DNA of 64,000 bases from RGIG7450 sp045648785 (GCA_045648785.1 JAZROP010000036.1:1-64000), one strand, 5' to 3'. Counted from the stretch's first letter, positions 49,947 to 58,935 are shown. Program-made: numbers and translations. The notes: generated from the sequence alone by a model not told the origin.

Positions 49947-50534
49947 TTACATTGCGCTTTTTAACGCGAGTTTTATAAGTTCTTCGACATTTGTTGCATT
50001 TTTTACACTGAGTACAGCATTTCGTGCAGTGGTTTCTGAATATCCGAGCGAAATGAGTGCACCGATTGCCTCATCGGAAATACTTCCGGGAATGGTGGAC
50101 GGTGTGCTGGTCTCTGGCAGAGAGTCTGCAGAAAAGCCTTTAAGCTTGTCCGCAAGATCCAGAACAATTCGCTGAGCTGTTTTAGCACCGATGCCAGATG
50201 CTTTTGTGATTGCTTTTGAATCTCCTGACGAAATAAAGGAAACAATATCGGCAGGAGGAAATGTATCAAGAATAGCTGTTGCGGCTTTGGGACCTACACC
50301 CGAAACGGAAAGAAGAAGCTCAAAAAGATGAAGGCTTTCCTCGTTTGAAAACCCGAAAAGTTCAAAAGCATCTTCGCGGATGTGGGTGTAAATATATATT
50401 TTCACTTGCGAGTTTAAGGGGAGAGAAGCGCTTTCTCTGAAAGGCATATTAATTTTATATCCGATACCACTGTTTTCCACAATGGCAAAAGCAGAATTAA
50501 CTGACTCAAGAGAGCCTTTAATATATGAAAACAT
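49947..50534 (-). CDS. ruvA: Holliday junction DNA helicase RuvA
   Basis: A 195-residue protein that binds four-way junctions and loads RuvB. Domain I has M-F-S-Y-I-K-G. The tandem helix-hairpin-helix motifs are L-L-S-V-S-G-V-G-P-K-A-A and I-T-K-A-S-G-I-G-A-K-T-A-Q-R-I. Domain III is at the C-terminus. The ATG at 50534 opens the conserved N-terminus with GGGGTGAAAG upstream; the longer frame adds eight unconserved residues. ruvC is not adjacent. Confidence 0.95.
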   Translation of the reverse strand: MFSYIKGSLESVNSAFAIVENSGIGYKINMPFRESASLPLNSQVKIYIYTHIREDAFELFGFSNEESLHLFELLLSVSGVGPKAATAILDTFPPADIVSFISSGDSKAITKASGIGAKTAQRIVLDLADKLKGFSADSLPETSTPSTIPGSISDEAIGALISLGYSETTARNAVLSVKNATNVEELIKLALKSAM

Positions 50535-50595
50535 CTCTTTCACCCCACTAAATAACACATATAATATATTTTAACACAAATCTGTCGTAAAAGCA

Positions 50596-50643
50596 AGAAA
50601 AAAGTGAAATCAATTCATTGTTTTTTAATGAACTGATTTCACT
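50596..50643 (-). terminator. Terminator after the tyrosine recombinase gene
   Basis: A 17-bp stem with one mismatch (arms 50627-50643 and 50603-50619) followed leftwards by a T run. It separates this gene from ruvA. Confidence 0.9.
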
Positions 50644-51517
50644 TTCTGTTACGGGTTTTTTTGTATACGCTTCCAAGACGACCATTTACAACATCTGAAT
50701 AGATTTTTGTGGAAAACTCTGCGGTATGTCCAAGTATTTCCTGAACTGCTGAAACTTCTGCGCCGCTTTCAATTAAATGAACTGCAAAGGAGTGGCGGAG
50801 TGTACCGGGAGTAATCTCTTTTTTGATTTTAGCCTTGTCCGCATAGAATTTGATTATTTTCCAAAACCCCTGACGGGACATGCTTCCACCGCTGATGTTA
50901 ACAAAAAGAAAATCATTTGAGTCGTCTATTAAAATATTACTGCTTCTTAGAGGCAGGTAGTGACGGAGAGCACTGAGTGCAAGACTTCCAAGAGGGATGG
51001 TTCTTGCCTTGTTGTCTTTACCGCAGGAAAGTTGTGCCTCATCAAGATTAACATCAGAAATTTTTAATGCAATAAGCTCGGTTACTTTAAGTCCGGTAGC
51101 GTATAAAAGCTCAAGCATAGCCTTGTCTCGGCACCCCTTAAAACCTATCGGCTGAGGCTGACTCAAGAGAAGATCTGTTTCTTTAGAAGTCAGAACAGAT
51201 ATATTTCTTTCTGGAAGTTTTGGCGGGCAAATACCATCAAATGGATTTGTTGACAGATTACCATTTGCAACAAGATAGTGGTAATATGCTCTGAGGGAAG
51301 CAATGGAACGAAGAACGGAAGAAACAGCCTGTCCAGCTTCTTGCATATATGAAATGTATGAGTTGACAGTTTTTGTATTTACTGAAAGAATATTTAGCTT
51401 TTCCGCGGAAATATAGCTGTCAAACTTTTTAAGGTCACGCATATATGAAGCTATTGTGTTGTTAGAAGATTTTTTACTTTCTTTTAAATAACCTGCGAAA
51501 TCCTCGGAATAGAGCAA
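50639..51517 (-). CDS. XerD-like tyrosine recombinase with two altered catalytic positions
   Basis: A 292-residue protein with an N-terminal SAM-like core-binding domain and a C-terminal catalytic domain. Of the R-K-H-R-H-Y set, the second Arg (R241), a His (H264 in L-G-H) and Tyr273 (K-I-Y-S-D-V) are kept. The first Arg is Lys144 (A-T-G-L-K-V-T-E-L) and the H of H-x-x-R is Gly238 (T-P-G-T-L-R-H). Reduced or specialised activity is expected. The start is TTG at 51517, eight bases after AGGAGG. It follows spoIIM by 17 bases, recalling the spoIIM-xerD neighbourhood of Bacillus. Confidence 0.83.
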   Translation of the reverse strand: MLYSEDFAGYLKESKKSSNNTIASYMRDLKKFDSYISAEKLNILSVNTKTVNSYISYMQEAGQAVSSVLRSIASLRAYYHYLVANGNLSTNPFDGICPPKLPERNISVLTSKETDLLLSQPQPIGFKGCRDKAMLELLYATGLKVTELIALKISDVNLDEAQLSCGKDNKARTIPLGSLALSALRHYLPLRSSNILIDDSNDFLFVNISGGSMSRQGFWKIIKFYADKAKIKKEITPGTLRHSFAVHLIESGAEVSAVQEILGHTAEFSTKIYSDVVNGRLGSVYKKTRNRK

Positions 51518-51534
51518 AACTGTCACCTCCTTTG

Positions 51535-52041
51535 TTAAAATGTAAGTTTAAGTAAAAATGAAGTCAGATATGTGTCCAAAAGAGCTGAGCCTGAACATAT
51601 AAGAATAATCAGTACAAATAGGATAACATATCCGTAGTATTTTTTCTTTTGTGATGCAGCAGCTATGCAGACAAACAAAAGAAAAGGGAAAAATATAATA
51701 TTTTGTGGCAAGGTAGCAGCAACTGCTGATACAATGCCGGAATTTTTTATAAACCATGCAATCAGATATCCAAACACACAGCCACGGTAGGCAAGTACAA
51801 CGGCCGAAAAGTAAACAGAAAATCTGGTAAATCCTGAAAGCCATGTTACAAAACAAGGCTTAAAAAAGGATTTGAAAGATTCTGCAAACACAGTAAGTTT
51901 CGGGGCGGAAGTAACCGTTGGGATATTTCCGTCTGCACAAAAAAGAGAAAATACCGAGCCAGCAGTAACACCCGAAATAAAGGTAAGCATGAATAAATAG
52001 GGCAAAAGCTTGCCCGGTTTTTCAGTATGTGATTTTTTCAT
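51535..52041 (-). CDS. spoIIM: Stage II sporulation protein M
   Basis: A 168-residue membrane protein with about five hydrophobic segments and the SpoIIM-family pattern F-I-S-G-V-T-A-G near residue 22 and Y-R-G-C-V-F-G-Y-L-I near 86. SpoIIM joins SpoIID and SpoIIP in the peptidoglycan machine for forespore engulfment. It is shorter than B. subtilis SpoIIM (about 215 residues), lacking part of the N-terminus and inner loops. GGAGGAG precedes the ATG. Confidence 0.8.
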   Translation of the reverse strand: MKKSHTEKPGKLLPYLFMLTFISGVTAGSVFSLFCADGNIPTVTSAPKLTVFAESFKSFFKPCFVTWLSGFTRFSVYFSAVVLAYRGCVFGYLIAWFIKNSGIVSAVAATLPQNIIFFPFLLFVCIAAASQKKKYYGYVILFVLIILICSGSALLDTYLTSFLLKLTF

Positions 52042-52100
52042 AACTCCTCCGCAGAAAAATATTCTATAAAATAAAATATATTCTGTGGAGAAGATTAAAA

Positions 52101-52871
52101 TTACATGGACCTTGATTTATCGGCACACTTTTTAATTGCTTTTATGAATGCCCCACGCAAATCGTTTTTTTCAAGCGAATATACAGCTTCAATGGTTGTT
52201 CCACCGGGTGAGCACACACGGTCTTTTAATACACCGGGATGTTCGCCGGTTTCAAGAACTGTTTTTGCAGAGCCAAGAACAGTTTGTGCAGCAAGTGTAT
52301 ATGCCACATCGCGGGGAAGTCCACAGAGCACCCCACCATCAGCCATTGCTTCGATTACCATGTAAATATAAGCGGGACCTGAGCCTGAAACAGCCGTTAC
52401 TGCATCAATGTATTTTTCGTTTAAAACTACGGTTTTGCCTATAGTTTCAAAAAGCTTGACTGCAATATCCGTGCCGATATCCGAATCACAAATAACAGTC
52501 ATCCCTTCGCCTACAATAGCAGGAGTGTTGGGCATGACACGAATTACTTTTGCACTGTTACCAAGCCCGTTTTTAAGTTCTGCTACCGATACGCCGGCGG
52601 CTATTGATATAAAAAGCTTGTCCAGACCGGCAAAATCAGGAAGAATTTTGCGAAGTATATCCGGTTTTACAGCAAAAATAACAACATCTGAAGACGATAC
52701 CGCCACCATGTTGTCCGAAGTGATGCTAACGCCTTTTTCTTTGAAGCAGGAGAGCTTTTCCGGCATATAGTCAGATACAATTATGTCTGATGCGGAAATA
52801 AAACCGCTTTTAAGTATTCCGTTGAGTATGGCGGTTGCCATGTTGCCGCCACCAATAAAACCAAGCTTCAT
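52101..52871 (-). CDS. proC: Pyrroline-5-carboxylate reductase
   Basis: A 256-residue NAD(P)H enzyme for the last step of proline synthesis. The nucleotide motif G-F-I-G-G-G-N-M-A starts at residue 4. R-V-M-P-N-T-P-A, G-S-G-P-A-Y-I-Y and C-S-P-G-G-T-T-I-E are the other conserved blocks. AAGGAGG precedes the ATG. It has its own promoter and a structured leader of about 125 bases. Confidence 0.95.
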   Translation of the reverse strand: MKLGFIGGGNMATAILNGILKSGFISASDIIVSDYMPEKLSCFKEKGVSITSDNMVAVSSSDVVIFAVKPDILRKILPDFAGLDKLFISIAAGVSVAELKNGLGNSAKVIRVMPNTPAIVGEGMTVICDSDIGTDIAVKLFETIGKTVVLNEKYIDAVTAVSGSGPAYIYMVIEAMADGGVLCGLPRDVAYTLAAQTVLGSAKTVLETGEHPGVLKDRVCSPGGTTIEAVYSLEKNDLRGAFIKAIKKCADKSRSM

Positions 52872-52904
52872 TTTTTCCTCCTTATGCCGTTGTTAGTAGA
52901 TTAA

Positions 52905-52977
52905 ACCGGAGCATAATGAATATTAGCCCCGGTCATAATTTTAAAATAGAAAGATAAACACCCTGCCACCGGGCAGG
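52905..52977 (-). promoter_or_regulatory. Two hairpins in the proC leader
   Basis: In transcript order: CCTGCC/GGCAGG (52977-52962, CGGT loop), then ACCGGGGC/GCTCCGGT (52933-52905, one mismatch). Neither is followed by a T run. I could not match the leader to a riboswitch class that I know. Confidence 0.4.
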
Positions 52978-53004
52978 ATGATTACCATTACGCGTGTATT
53001 TGAT

Positions 53005-53033
53005 ATTTTACTAAATTTTCCGACATTTGTCAA
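53005..53033 (-). promoter_or_regulatory. Sigma-A promoter of proC
   Basis: Minus strand TTGACA (53033-53028), 17 bases, TAAAAT (53010-53005), starting 15 bases after the stop of the last M42 gene. Confidence 0.75.
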
Positions 53034-53047
53034 TGCTTTTTTTAAAG

Positions 53048-54025
53048 TTACATAATTTTTTTGCAGATTGCACAAATAAGGTCGGCAGTATTTTGTAAAT
53101 CTTCTGAGTTTGCCATTTCGTTTGAGGTGTGACAATATCTTAATGGAATGGAAACGCCACCAGTTTTTATACCACCGCATGAATACTGAAGATATGACGC
53201 ATCCGTTCTGCCGAATGTAAGTATTTCCTGCTGAACAGGAATACCGGCAGATTCTGCTGCCTGACTAATGATGTCGCGAACCTCATGGTTTGTAACTATG
53301 CCTTTATCCATTATTTTAATGCAGGGACCGTCTCCGAGATTTACCGCCATTTTTTCACAGTCGGGAGTATCCCCCGTACCTGTTACATCCACAGCAAAAG
53401 CATAGTCAGGGCAGATATTATATGCCGCAGTTGCTGCTCCACGCAGGCCGATTTCCTCTTGAATGGTAAACACCATGTAAATATCGCAATCTGAATTTTT
53501 GAGTTGTTTTGCTGCCTTTATAAGTGCCCAACAACCTGCACGGTTATCAAGACTGCGTGAAATTACTGTATTTCCTGACAGTTCAAAGCTTGACTCAAAT
53601 CTTCCACACATACCTAAGGGTACTTTTTTTTCGGCAGTTTCCGTATCCTTTGCACCTATGTCGATAAACATATCGGTGATTTTCAAATCCTTGATTTCCT
53701 TTTTCTCTCCAGCGGAAACAACACCACAAACACCATTTTCAAAACGGACTCTTGAATTTAAAATGGTCACAGGGGAAATACCTCCTACCGCAGAAAAATA
53801 TATAAATCCGTTATCGTTTATATAACGCGCCATTATTCCAATTTCGTCCATGTGTGCCGCAAAAAGAATTTTTTTGCCATTTCCGGGAATGTGGAGAGTG
53901 AGATTTCCCATTGGGGAAGTGGTAATTTCGCCCAACCCCTCAAGTTCGGATTTTATAAGATTTGTAATTTCAGTCTCTGAGCCCGAAACACCGAATGTAT
54001 TTGTTAAAGTTTTAAGAAGTTCCAT
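53048..54025 (-). CDS. M42 family metallopeptidase (third of three in tandem)
   Basis: A 325-residue co-catalytic dizinc aminopeptidase of the glutamyl-aminopeptidase/endoglucanase-M family. Metal and catalytic residues are kept: A-A-H-M-D-E-I-G near residue 57, R-S-L-D-N-R-A-G and Q-E-E-I-G-L-R-G. It trims peptides in the cytoplasm. It follows the middle paralogue by one base and ends before the proC promoter. Confidence 0.88.
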   Translation of the reverse strand: MELLKTLTNTFGVSGSETEITNLIKSELEGLGEITTSPMGNLTLHIPGNGKKILFAAHMDEIGIMARYINDNGFIYFSAVGGISPVTILNSRVRFENGVCGVVSAGEKKEIKDLKITDMFIDIGAKDTETAEKKVPLGMCGRFESSFELSGNTVISRSLDNRAGCWALIKAAKQLKNSDCDIYMVFTIQEEIGLRGAATAAYNICPDYAFAVDVTGTGDTPDCEKMAVNLGDGPCIKIMDKGIVTNHEVRDIISQAAESAGIPVQQEILTFGRTDASYLQYSCGGIKTGGVSIPLRYCHTSNEMANSEDLQNTADLICAICKKIM

Positions 54026-54026
54026 A

Positions 54027-55046
54027 TCAGAATACCTCCAGATGACTTAAATTTTCACATATTTCTTTTGCTAAACGATACATACTTTCATAGTCTGCCT
54101 TGTCTATGACAGACACAGGGGAGTGCAGATACCGTGTGGGAACTGAGAGAGCGGCAGCAATAACGCCGTTACCCGTCATCTGTGCCGCGCGGACTTCATT
54201 TCCGCCTGATGCAAAGCTTTTTAGCTGACAGGGAATACCTTTTCTTTTGCCAAGCTTTAAGGCAGCTGTTACAAGTTTTCTGTCCGCCATGAAGCCGCCA
54301 TCCATATATGACAGAGCAACGCCTTTTCCTAAAGTTGTTACATTAAGACCGTTTTCCATATCAGGAATATCTGAACATGTGGTGGTTTCAAGAGCAATGA
54401 ACACATCGGGCAAAAGTTTTTTTGCGGCAACAGTACCGCCACGCAGACCTACTTCCTCCTGAACAGTGAACACGCACCATGTATCAAATTCAAAATCGGC
54501 GGTTTCAAGAAGTCTTAAAAGAGCCGAACAACCGATGCGGTCATCTAGTGCTTTTGCTTTTATATTATTTTCGCCAAACTCGATGCAATCGCTGTCAAAT
54601 ATTATATAATCGCCTTTTTCGGTAAGGCTTTCTGCTTCCTCTTTTGATGATGCACCGATATCTATATACATATCTTTGGATTTCACAGCGCTTTTCCGTT
54701 CTTCTGCGGTAGTAAGGTGAACGGCTTTTATTCCGATAACCCCCGGGATATGATTTTTGCCGACAAATACGCGGAGGCCGAGAAGAATTCGTGAGTCGAT
54801 ACCAATGGAGGAAAATTTTAAATATCCATCATCGGTAATTTCGTTCACTAAAAAGCCTACTTCGTCAGTATGAGCGGCAAGCATAAGTTTTTTTTCTGAT
54901 TTTCGTCCCTTTTTAAAACAAATAAGGTTACCCATATTGTCTGAAGTTATGGAGTCACAATAGGGTTCTGCCTTTGCCCGAATAAATTTTATAACATCAT
55001 CTTCATAGCTTGACACGCCCGAAAGGGAGATGAGTTCTTTAAGCAT
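54027..55046 (-). CDS. M42 family metallopeptidase (second of three in tandem)
   Basis: A 339-residue paralogue of its neighbours with A-A-H-T-D-E-V-G-F, A-L-D-D-R-I-G-C and Q-E-E-V-G-L-R-G-G, so all metal ligands and the catalytic Glu appear intact. The ATG at 55046 lies eight bases after GGAGG and overlaps the upstream gene by eight bases. A GTG nine bases earlier lies within the ribosome site. Confidence 0.88.
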   Translation of the reverse strand: MLKELISLSGVSSYEDDVIKFIRAKAEPYCDSITSDNMGNLICFKKGRKSEKKLMLAAHTDEVGFLVNEITDDGYLKFSSIGIDSRILLGLRVFVGKNHIPGVIGIKAVHLTTAEERKSAVKSKDMYIDIGASSKEEAESLTEKGDYIIFDSDCIEFGENNIKAKALDDRIGCSALLRLLETADFEFDTWCVFTVQEEVGLRGGTVAAKKLLPDVFIALETTTCSDIPDMENGLNVTTLGKGVALSYMDGGFMADRKLVTAALKLGKRKGIPCQLKSFASGGNEVRAAQMTGNGVIAAALSVPTRYLHSPVSVIDKADYESMYRLAKEICENLSHLEVF

Positions 55047-56070
55047 GTTCTTCACCTCCGAAAAGGTTTTTTATAAAGGCGGCAATGCCTTTTGACGAGT
55101 TTTCAAGGTCAGAAAGTGAGAGAGTTTCAATGGTTGTGTGCATATAACGCAGCGGTACAGACAGTAGCACACAGGGAATTCCGCAAGAGGAAATTTGAAT
55201 ATCCCAGGCATTTGTACCGGTATCGCCTGTTTCCACCTCTGTCTGGTATTCGATATTTTCAGATTCGAGAGTTTTTCTTAAAATGGAAGTGTATTTTCTG
55301 TTTAAGTTAGGACCAAGGCAAATTGCTGGACCTTTTCCAAGAATGCAGGTTTTGCTTTTTTCTCCGTCGGGTGTGTCGCCGTGAGTAACATCAACAACAA
55401 TCGCAAGATCGGGGGAGAGTCTGTCGGCAGAAATTTTTGCACCAAATCTGCCAATTTCTTCAGAGTGACTGGCAACTACGCAGATGTCTGCATTAAGATC
55501 AGAATTTTTAAGCTGTTCTATCACCGAAAGATGAACATAAATTCCTGCACGGTCGTCAAGTCCGCCACCGCTGAATTTATCCTTGCCGAGCAAGGTATGT
55601 TTTGATTTTACAGATATTGGTGTACCAACGCTCACGAGCTCTTTTAATTTCTCATCAGAAAGACCGGTGTCGATAACCAGGTCATCAAGCTTTATGCCTT
55701 TTTGCATATCTTCACGGGAAAGAATGTGAGGCGGTTTTGCACCTATTACACCGAAAACATCTTTCTTGCCATGGATTATAACTTCCTGGCAGGGGAGAAC
55801 TCTGGAGTCAAAGCCGCCAAGCGTTGCAAAAGACAAAAATCCGTTTCCTGCAAAATCTTTTACAATAAGCCCGATTGTGTCAAGATGGGCATCAAGCATG
55901 ATAAGCGGAGCGTCTTTTTTGCCGCAACGCAGATACCCTATTACATTGCCCGAGGGGTCAACAGAGCAATCTGTAAGATATCGCTCGAAAATGTTTTTTA
56001 ATTTTTCTGTGCCGGTATGATGAAAACCGGAAAGGGCATTTATATTACATAATTCTTTAAGAAGTTCCAA
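55039..56070 (-). CDS. M42 family metallopeptidase (first of three in tandem)
   Basis: A 343-residue paralogue with L-D-A-H-L-D-T-I-G, G-G-L-D-D-R-A-G and S-E-E-I-G-R-F-G-A. It differs more than the other two, for example T for E after H-x-D, which suggests another peptide preference. The start is TTG at 56070, eight bases after AAGGAG. It begins 35 bases after rsmE and may be co-transcribed with the dnaK operon. Confidence 0.87.
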   Translation of the reverse strand: MELLKELCNINALSGFHHTGTEKLKNIFERYLTDCSVDPSGNVIGYLRCGKKDAPLIMLDAHLDTIGLIVKDFAGNGFLSFATLGGFDSRVLPCQEVIIHGKKDVFGVIGAKPPHILSREDMQKGIKLDDLVIDTGLSDEKLKELVSVGTPISVKSKHTLLGKDKFSGGGLDDRAGIYVHLSVIEQLKNSDLNADICVVASHSEEIGRFGAKISADRLSPDLAIVVDVTHGDTPDGEKSKTCILGKGPAICLGPNLNRKYTSILRKTLESENIEYQTEVETGDTGTNAWDIQISSCGIPCVLLSVPLRYMHTTIETLSLSDLENSSKGIAAFIKNLFGGEEHA

Positions 56071-56105
56071 AAAATCATCTCCTTAAACTGATGGACAGGC
56101 ATAAA

Positions 56106-56834
56106 TTACCTGTCCTCCAGCTGATAAATTATATTTGATAAAACCGCAAGTGGCGCAGTTTCTGTACGCAGAATACGAGGGCCTAATGTAACAGAATTTG
56201 CGCCTGAGCTTTTAAGCAAGGCAATTTCTTCTTCTGCTATGCCGCCCTCCGGACCGATAAATATATTAACAGTTTTTGCATCGTTGTTCTCAAACAGTAA
56301 TTTCTTGAGAGAAACTTCCGTTTCAAGCTCGTAGCAGGCTATAGGTAGGTCGCAATCTGCAAAAACTTTTACTGCATCTTTAAAATCCATGGGCGCACAA
56401 ACCTTGGGAATAAGTCCCCTGCCTGACTGTTTTGCCGCAGACTCAGCAATTTTATTCCAACGGTCTGTTTTTGATGCGGATTTTGCCGCAGGAATTTTCA
56501 CTATACATCTGGATGACTGAACAGGTATTATTTCAGCTATACCAAGCTCAACTGTTTTCTGAATAATATATTCAAATTTATCACCCTTGGGCATACATTG
56601 GAAAAGTCTTATTTTAACTGATGGTTCGGCTTCGCAGGGAATTCTTTCTGTAATTTCGCCCAAAACTTCTTCCCTCGAAAGGGAAGTGAGTTTGGTAATG
56701 CAGTCAATACCGTCATCGTTGCATACAATGATTTCTTCCCCAGGTTTAAGGCGAAGAACATCTGTTATATGATGAGCATCAGCACCGGAAATTATTACAT
56801 TGTTGCCATGTGTTTCTGCAAAAAATCTTCTCAT
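56106..56834 (-). CDS. rsmE: 16S rRNA (uracil-1498-N3)-methyltransferase RsmE
   Basis: A 243-residue SPOUT methyltransferase. N-terminal PUA-like segment M-R-R-F-F-A-E, then A-H-H-I-T-D-V-L-R. The C-terminal knot has I-G-P-E-G-G-I-A-E-E-E and L-G-P-R-I-L-R-T-E-T-A. No ribosome site precedes the ATG at 56834, which lies four bases after the prmA stop, so translation probably depends on coupling. Confidence 0.93.
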   Translation of the reverse strand: MRRFFAETHGNNVIISGADAHHITDVLRLKPGEEIIVCNDDGIDCITKLTSLSREEVLGEITERIPCEAEPSVKIRLFQCMPKGDKFEYIIQKTVELGIAEIIPVQSSRCIVKIPAAKSASKTDRWNKIAESAAKQSGRGLIPKVCAPMDFKDAVKVFADCDLPIACYELETEVSLKKLLFENNDAKTVNIFIGPEGGIAEEEIALLKSSGANSVTLGPRILRTETAPLAVLSNIIYQLEDR

Positions 56835-56838
56835 GATT

Positions 56839-57774
56839 TTATTTTGTGCAGACAATAGCTGCCCATTCTCCTTCTCTTATCACACGCTCAATTTTAAAAC
56901 CGTATTTTGTAAGTGCGTTTTTGACATCGTCTATACGATGTTCAATGATTCCGGATGTTATGTATATGCCGTCCTCTGCCATAAAATTACCGGCTGACTC
57001 TGAAAGCATAATTACTGCGTCAGCAATTATATTTGCAATTACAATTGAATATTTACCGGTAATTCCTGTTGTAAGGTCACAACAGCGGATGTCAATTTTA
57101 TCAGCAACTCCGTTAAGCTCTGCATTTTCCTTTGCAACCTTTACAGCAACGCTGTCAATGTCGGAGGCAACAATTTTGCCGCAACCGAGTTTTGCCGCAC
57201 CGACAGATAATATTCCACTTCCTGTGCCTATATCCAGCAGAGTGGACTCAGGGGTTACAAATTCTTCTAAAAGAGCAAGACACATTCTGGTAGTTTCGTG
57301 AGTACCTGTGCCGAAAGCCATGCCGGGATCAAGCTCTATAACAACATCACGACTGTCATCAACTATTTCTTCCCATTGGGGTTTTATTATAATCCGTTTA
57401 CCAACAGGAACGGGTTTATAATATTTCTTCCATTCGTTTTCCCAGTCCTGTTCATGAACCTCTTTATATGAAATCTCTAGACCGGAAATGTCAGTCAGAC
57501 CGTCAAGGGATTTGATACCTTCTTCAATGATTTTAAGAGTTTCGGGAATGTCTGTTTCAGGTGGATAGTAAGCCTTTAAGGTAGCATATTCCACCTCATA
57601 CTGCTGGCGGACATGGTCATCTAAAACATCCCATGCAGAGGTGAGCCTTTGGGACTCGTCAAGCAGGGAAGAGTCTGTTATAGATACGCCACCGACACCC
57701 GTTGCATATAAAACTCCGCTTGCCATTTCAACTGCCTCGGGAGAAATTTTAACTGTTATTTCAGTCCAGTTCAT
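56839..57774 (-). CDS. prmA: Ribosomal protein L11 methyltransferase
   Basis: A 311-residue SAM-dependent methyltransferase with an N-terminal substrate domain and a Rossmann domain: L-D-P-G-M-A-F-G-T-G-T-H-E-T-T, then L-D-I-G-T-G-S-G-I-L-S and A-N-I-I-A-D. It trimethylates L11. GAGGTAAT precedes the ATG. Order dnaJ-prmA-rsmE is conserved in Firmicutes. Confidence 0.94.
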   Translation of the reverse strand: MNWTEITVKISPEAVEMASGVLYATGVGGVSITDSSLLDESQRLTSAWDVLDDHVRQQYEVEYATLKAYYPPETDIPETLKIIEEGIKSLDGLTDISGLEISYKEVHEQDWENEWKKYYKPVPVGKRIIIKPQWEEIVDDSRDVVIELDPGMAFGTGTHETTRMCLALLEEFVTPESTLLDIGTGSGILSVGAAKLGCGKIVASDIDSVAVKVAKENAELNGVADKIDIRCCDLTTGITGKYSIVIANIIADAVIMLSESAGNFMAEDGIYITSGIIEHRIDDVKNALTKYGFKIERVIREGEWAAIVCTK

Positions 57775-57786
57775 AATATTACCTCA

Positions 57787-58914
57787 TTAGTCAAAGAAAT
57801 CTTTCAGTTTTTCACTGAATTTTTTCTTTTTATTATAGTTTTTATCGCTAAGCTGCTCAGCAAATTTTTCAAGAGTGTCCTTTTGTTCGGAGGTTAAATT
57901 TTTTGGAACCTCTACAATTATTGTAACATACTGGTCACCAGGATTTTTTGTGCGGAGACTGGGAATACCTTTGCCCCTGAGTCTGAATTCTGTTCCCGGC
58001 TGAGTTCCTTCGGGAATGGTCATTTTAACCTTGCCGTGGATTGTGGGAACATCAATTTCAGCGCCAAGTGCCGCTTGAACGAATGTTATAGGAATACTGC
58101 AAAGAACGCTTGTGCCCTGTCTTTCAAAGATGGTGTGCGGACGGATGTGAATGGTAACATAAAGGTCACCTGCAGGACCTCCTCTTGATCCTGCATCACC
58201 TTTTCCAGCAACGGAAATGGTCTGTCCGTCATCAATGCCGGCAGGAATATTCACAGTTTCAGTAACCTTGCGGCGAACCTTGCCTTTACCGTCACAGGTT
58301 GAACATTTTTCCTTTATTATTTTACCGCTACCGCCACAGACTGAACATGGAGAAGTTGTCTGGAACTGACCAAAGGGTGTTCTCTGAACACTTCTTACCT
58401 GACCTGAACCGCCACAGTTTGAACAAGTTTCAGGGGAAGTTCCTTTTTTAGCACCGCTGCCACCACAATCGGGACAATTTTCCACATGGGAATAATTAAT
58501 ATCACGGGTTACGCCAAAAGCGGCTTCTTCAAAGGATATAACCTCAGTAACTTCAATGTCACGACCGCGGACAGGTCCGTTTCTGCGCGATGCACTTCTG
58601 CCACCGCCAAAAAAGCTGCCGAATATGTCGCCAATATCATCAAAACCGCCAAAACCACCGAAACCTCCTGCTCCGCCACCAAATCCTTGCGGACCGTCGT
58701 GACCGAACTGGTCGTAGTTTGCTTTTTTCTGTGGGTCGCTTAAAACTTCGTAGGCTTCGCTGAGCTCTTTAAATTTTTCCTCAGCTTCTTTATCTCCGGG
58801 GTGCAGATCGGGATGATACTGTTTTGCAAGCTTGCGGTATGCTTTTTTCATCTCGTCGGCTGACGCACTCTTGTCAACACCGAGCACCTCATAATAATCT
58901 CTTTTATTTGCCAT
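57787..58914 (-). CDS. dnaJ: Chaperone DnaJ
   Basis: A 375-residue type I Hsp40. J domain (Y-H-P-D at the HPD motif), Gly/Phe-rich linker, four C-x-x-C-x-G-x-G zinc repeats (C-P-D-C-G-G-S-G, C-S-N-C-G-G-S-G, C-S-V-C-G-G-S-G, C-S-T-C-D-G-K-G) and the C-terminal substrate domain are all present. The ATG at 58914 has GGAGG upstream; the longer frame runs through an intergenic hairpin. Confidence 0.96.
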   Translation of the reverse strand: MANKRDYYEVLGVDKSASADEMKKAYRKLAKQYHPDLHPGDKEAEEKFKELSEAYEVLSDPQKKANYDQFGHDGPQGFGGGAGGFGGFGGFDDIGDIFGSFFGGGRSASRRNGPVRGRDIEVTEVISFEEAAFGVTRDINYSHVENCPDCGGSGAKKGTSPETCSNCGGSGQVRSVQRTPFGQFQTTSPCSVCGGSGKIIKEKCSTCDGKGKVRRKVTETVNIPAGIDDGQTISVAGKGDAGSRGGPAGDLYVTIHIRPHTIFERQGTSVLCSIPITFVQAALGAEIDVPTIHGKVKMTIPEGTQPGTEFRLRGKGIPSLRTKNPGDQYVTIIVEVPKNLTSEQKDTLEKFAEQLSDKNYNKKKKFSEKLKDFFD

Positions 58915-58935
58915 TTTTTCCTCCAAAACCCTTAT

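Noticed and set aside
52941..52988. Fifteen-codon frame in the proC leader (M-V-I-I-L-P-G-G-R...) as a possible attenuator peptide
   Set aside because: No ribosome site, only one Pro codon and no terminator with a T run before proC, so it lacks the features that make the aro leader convincing.
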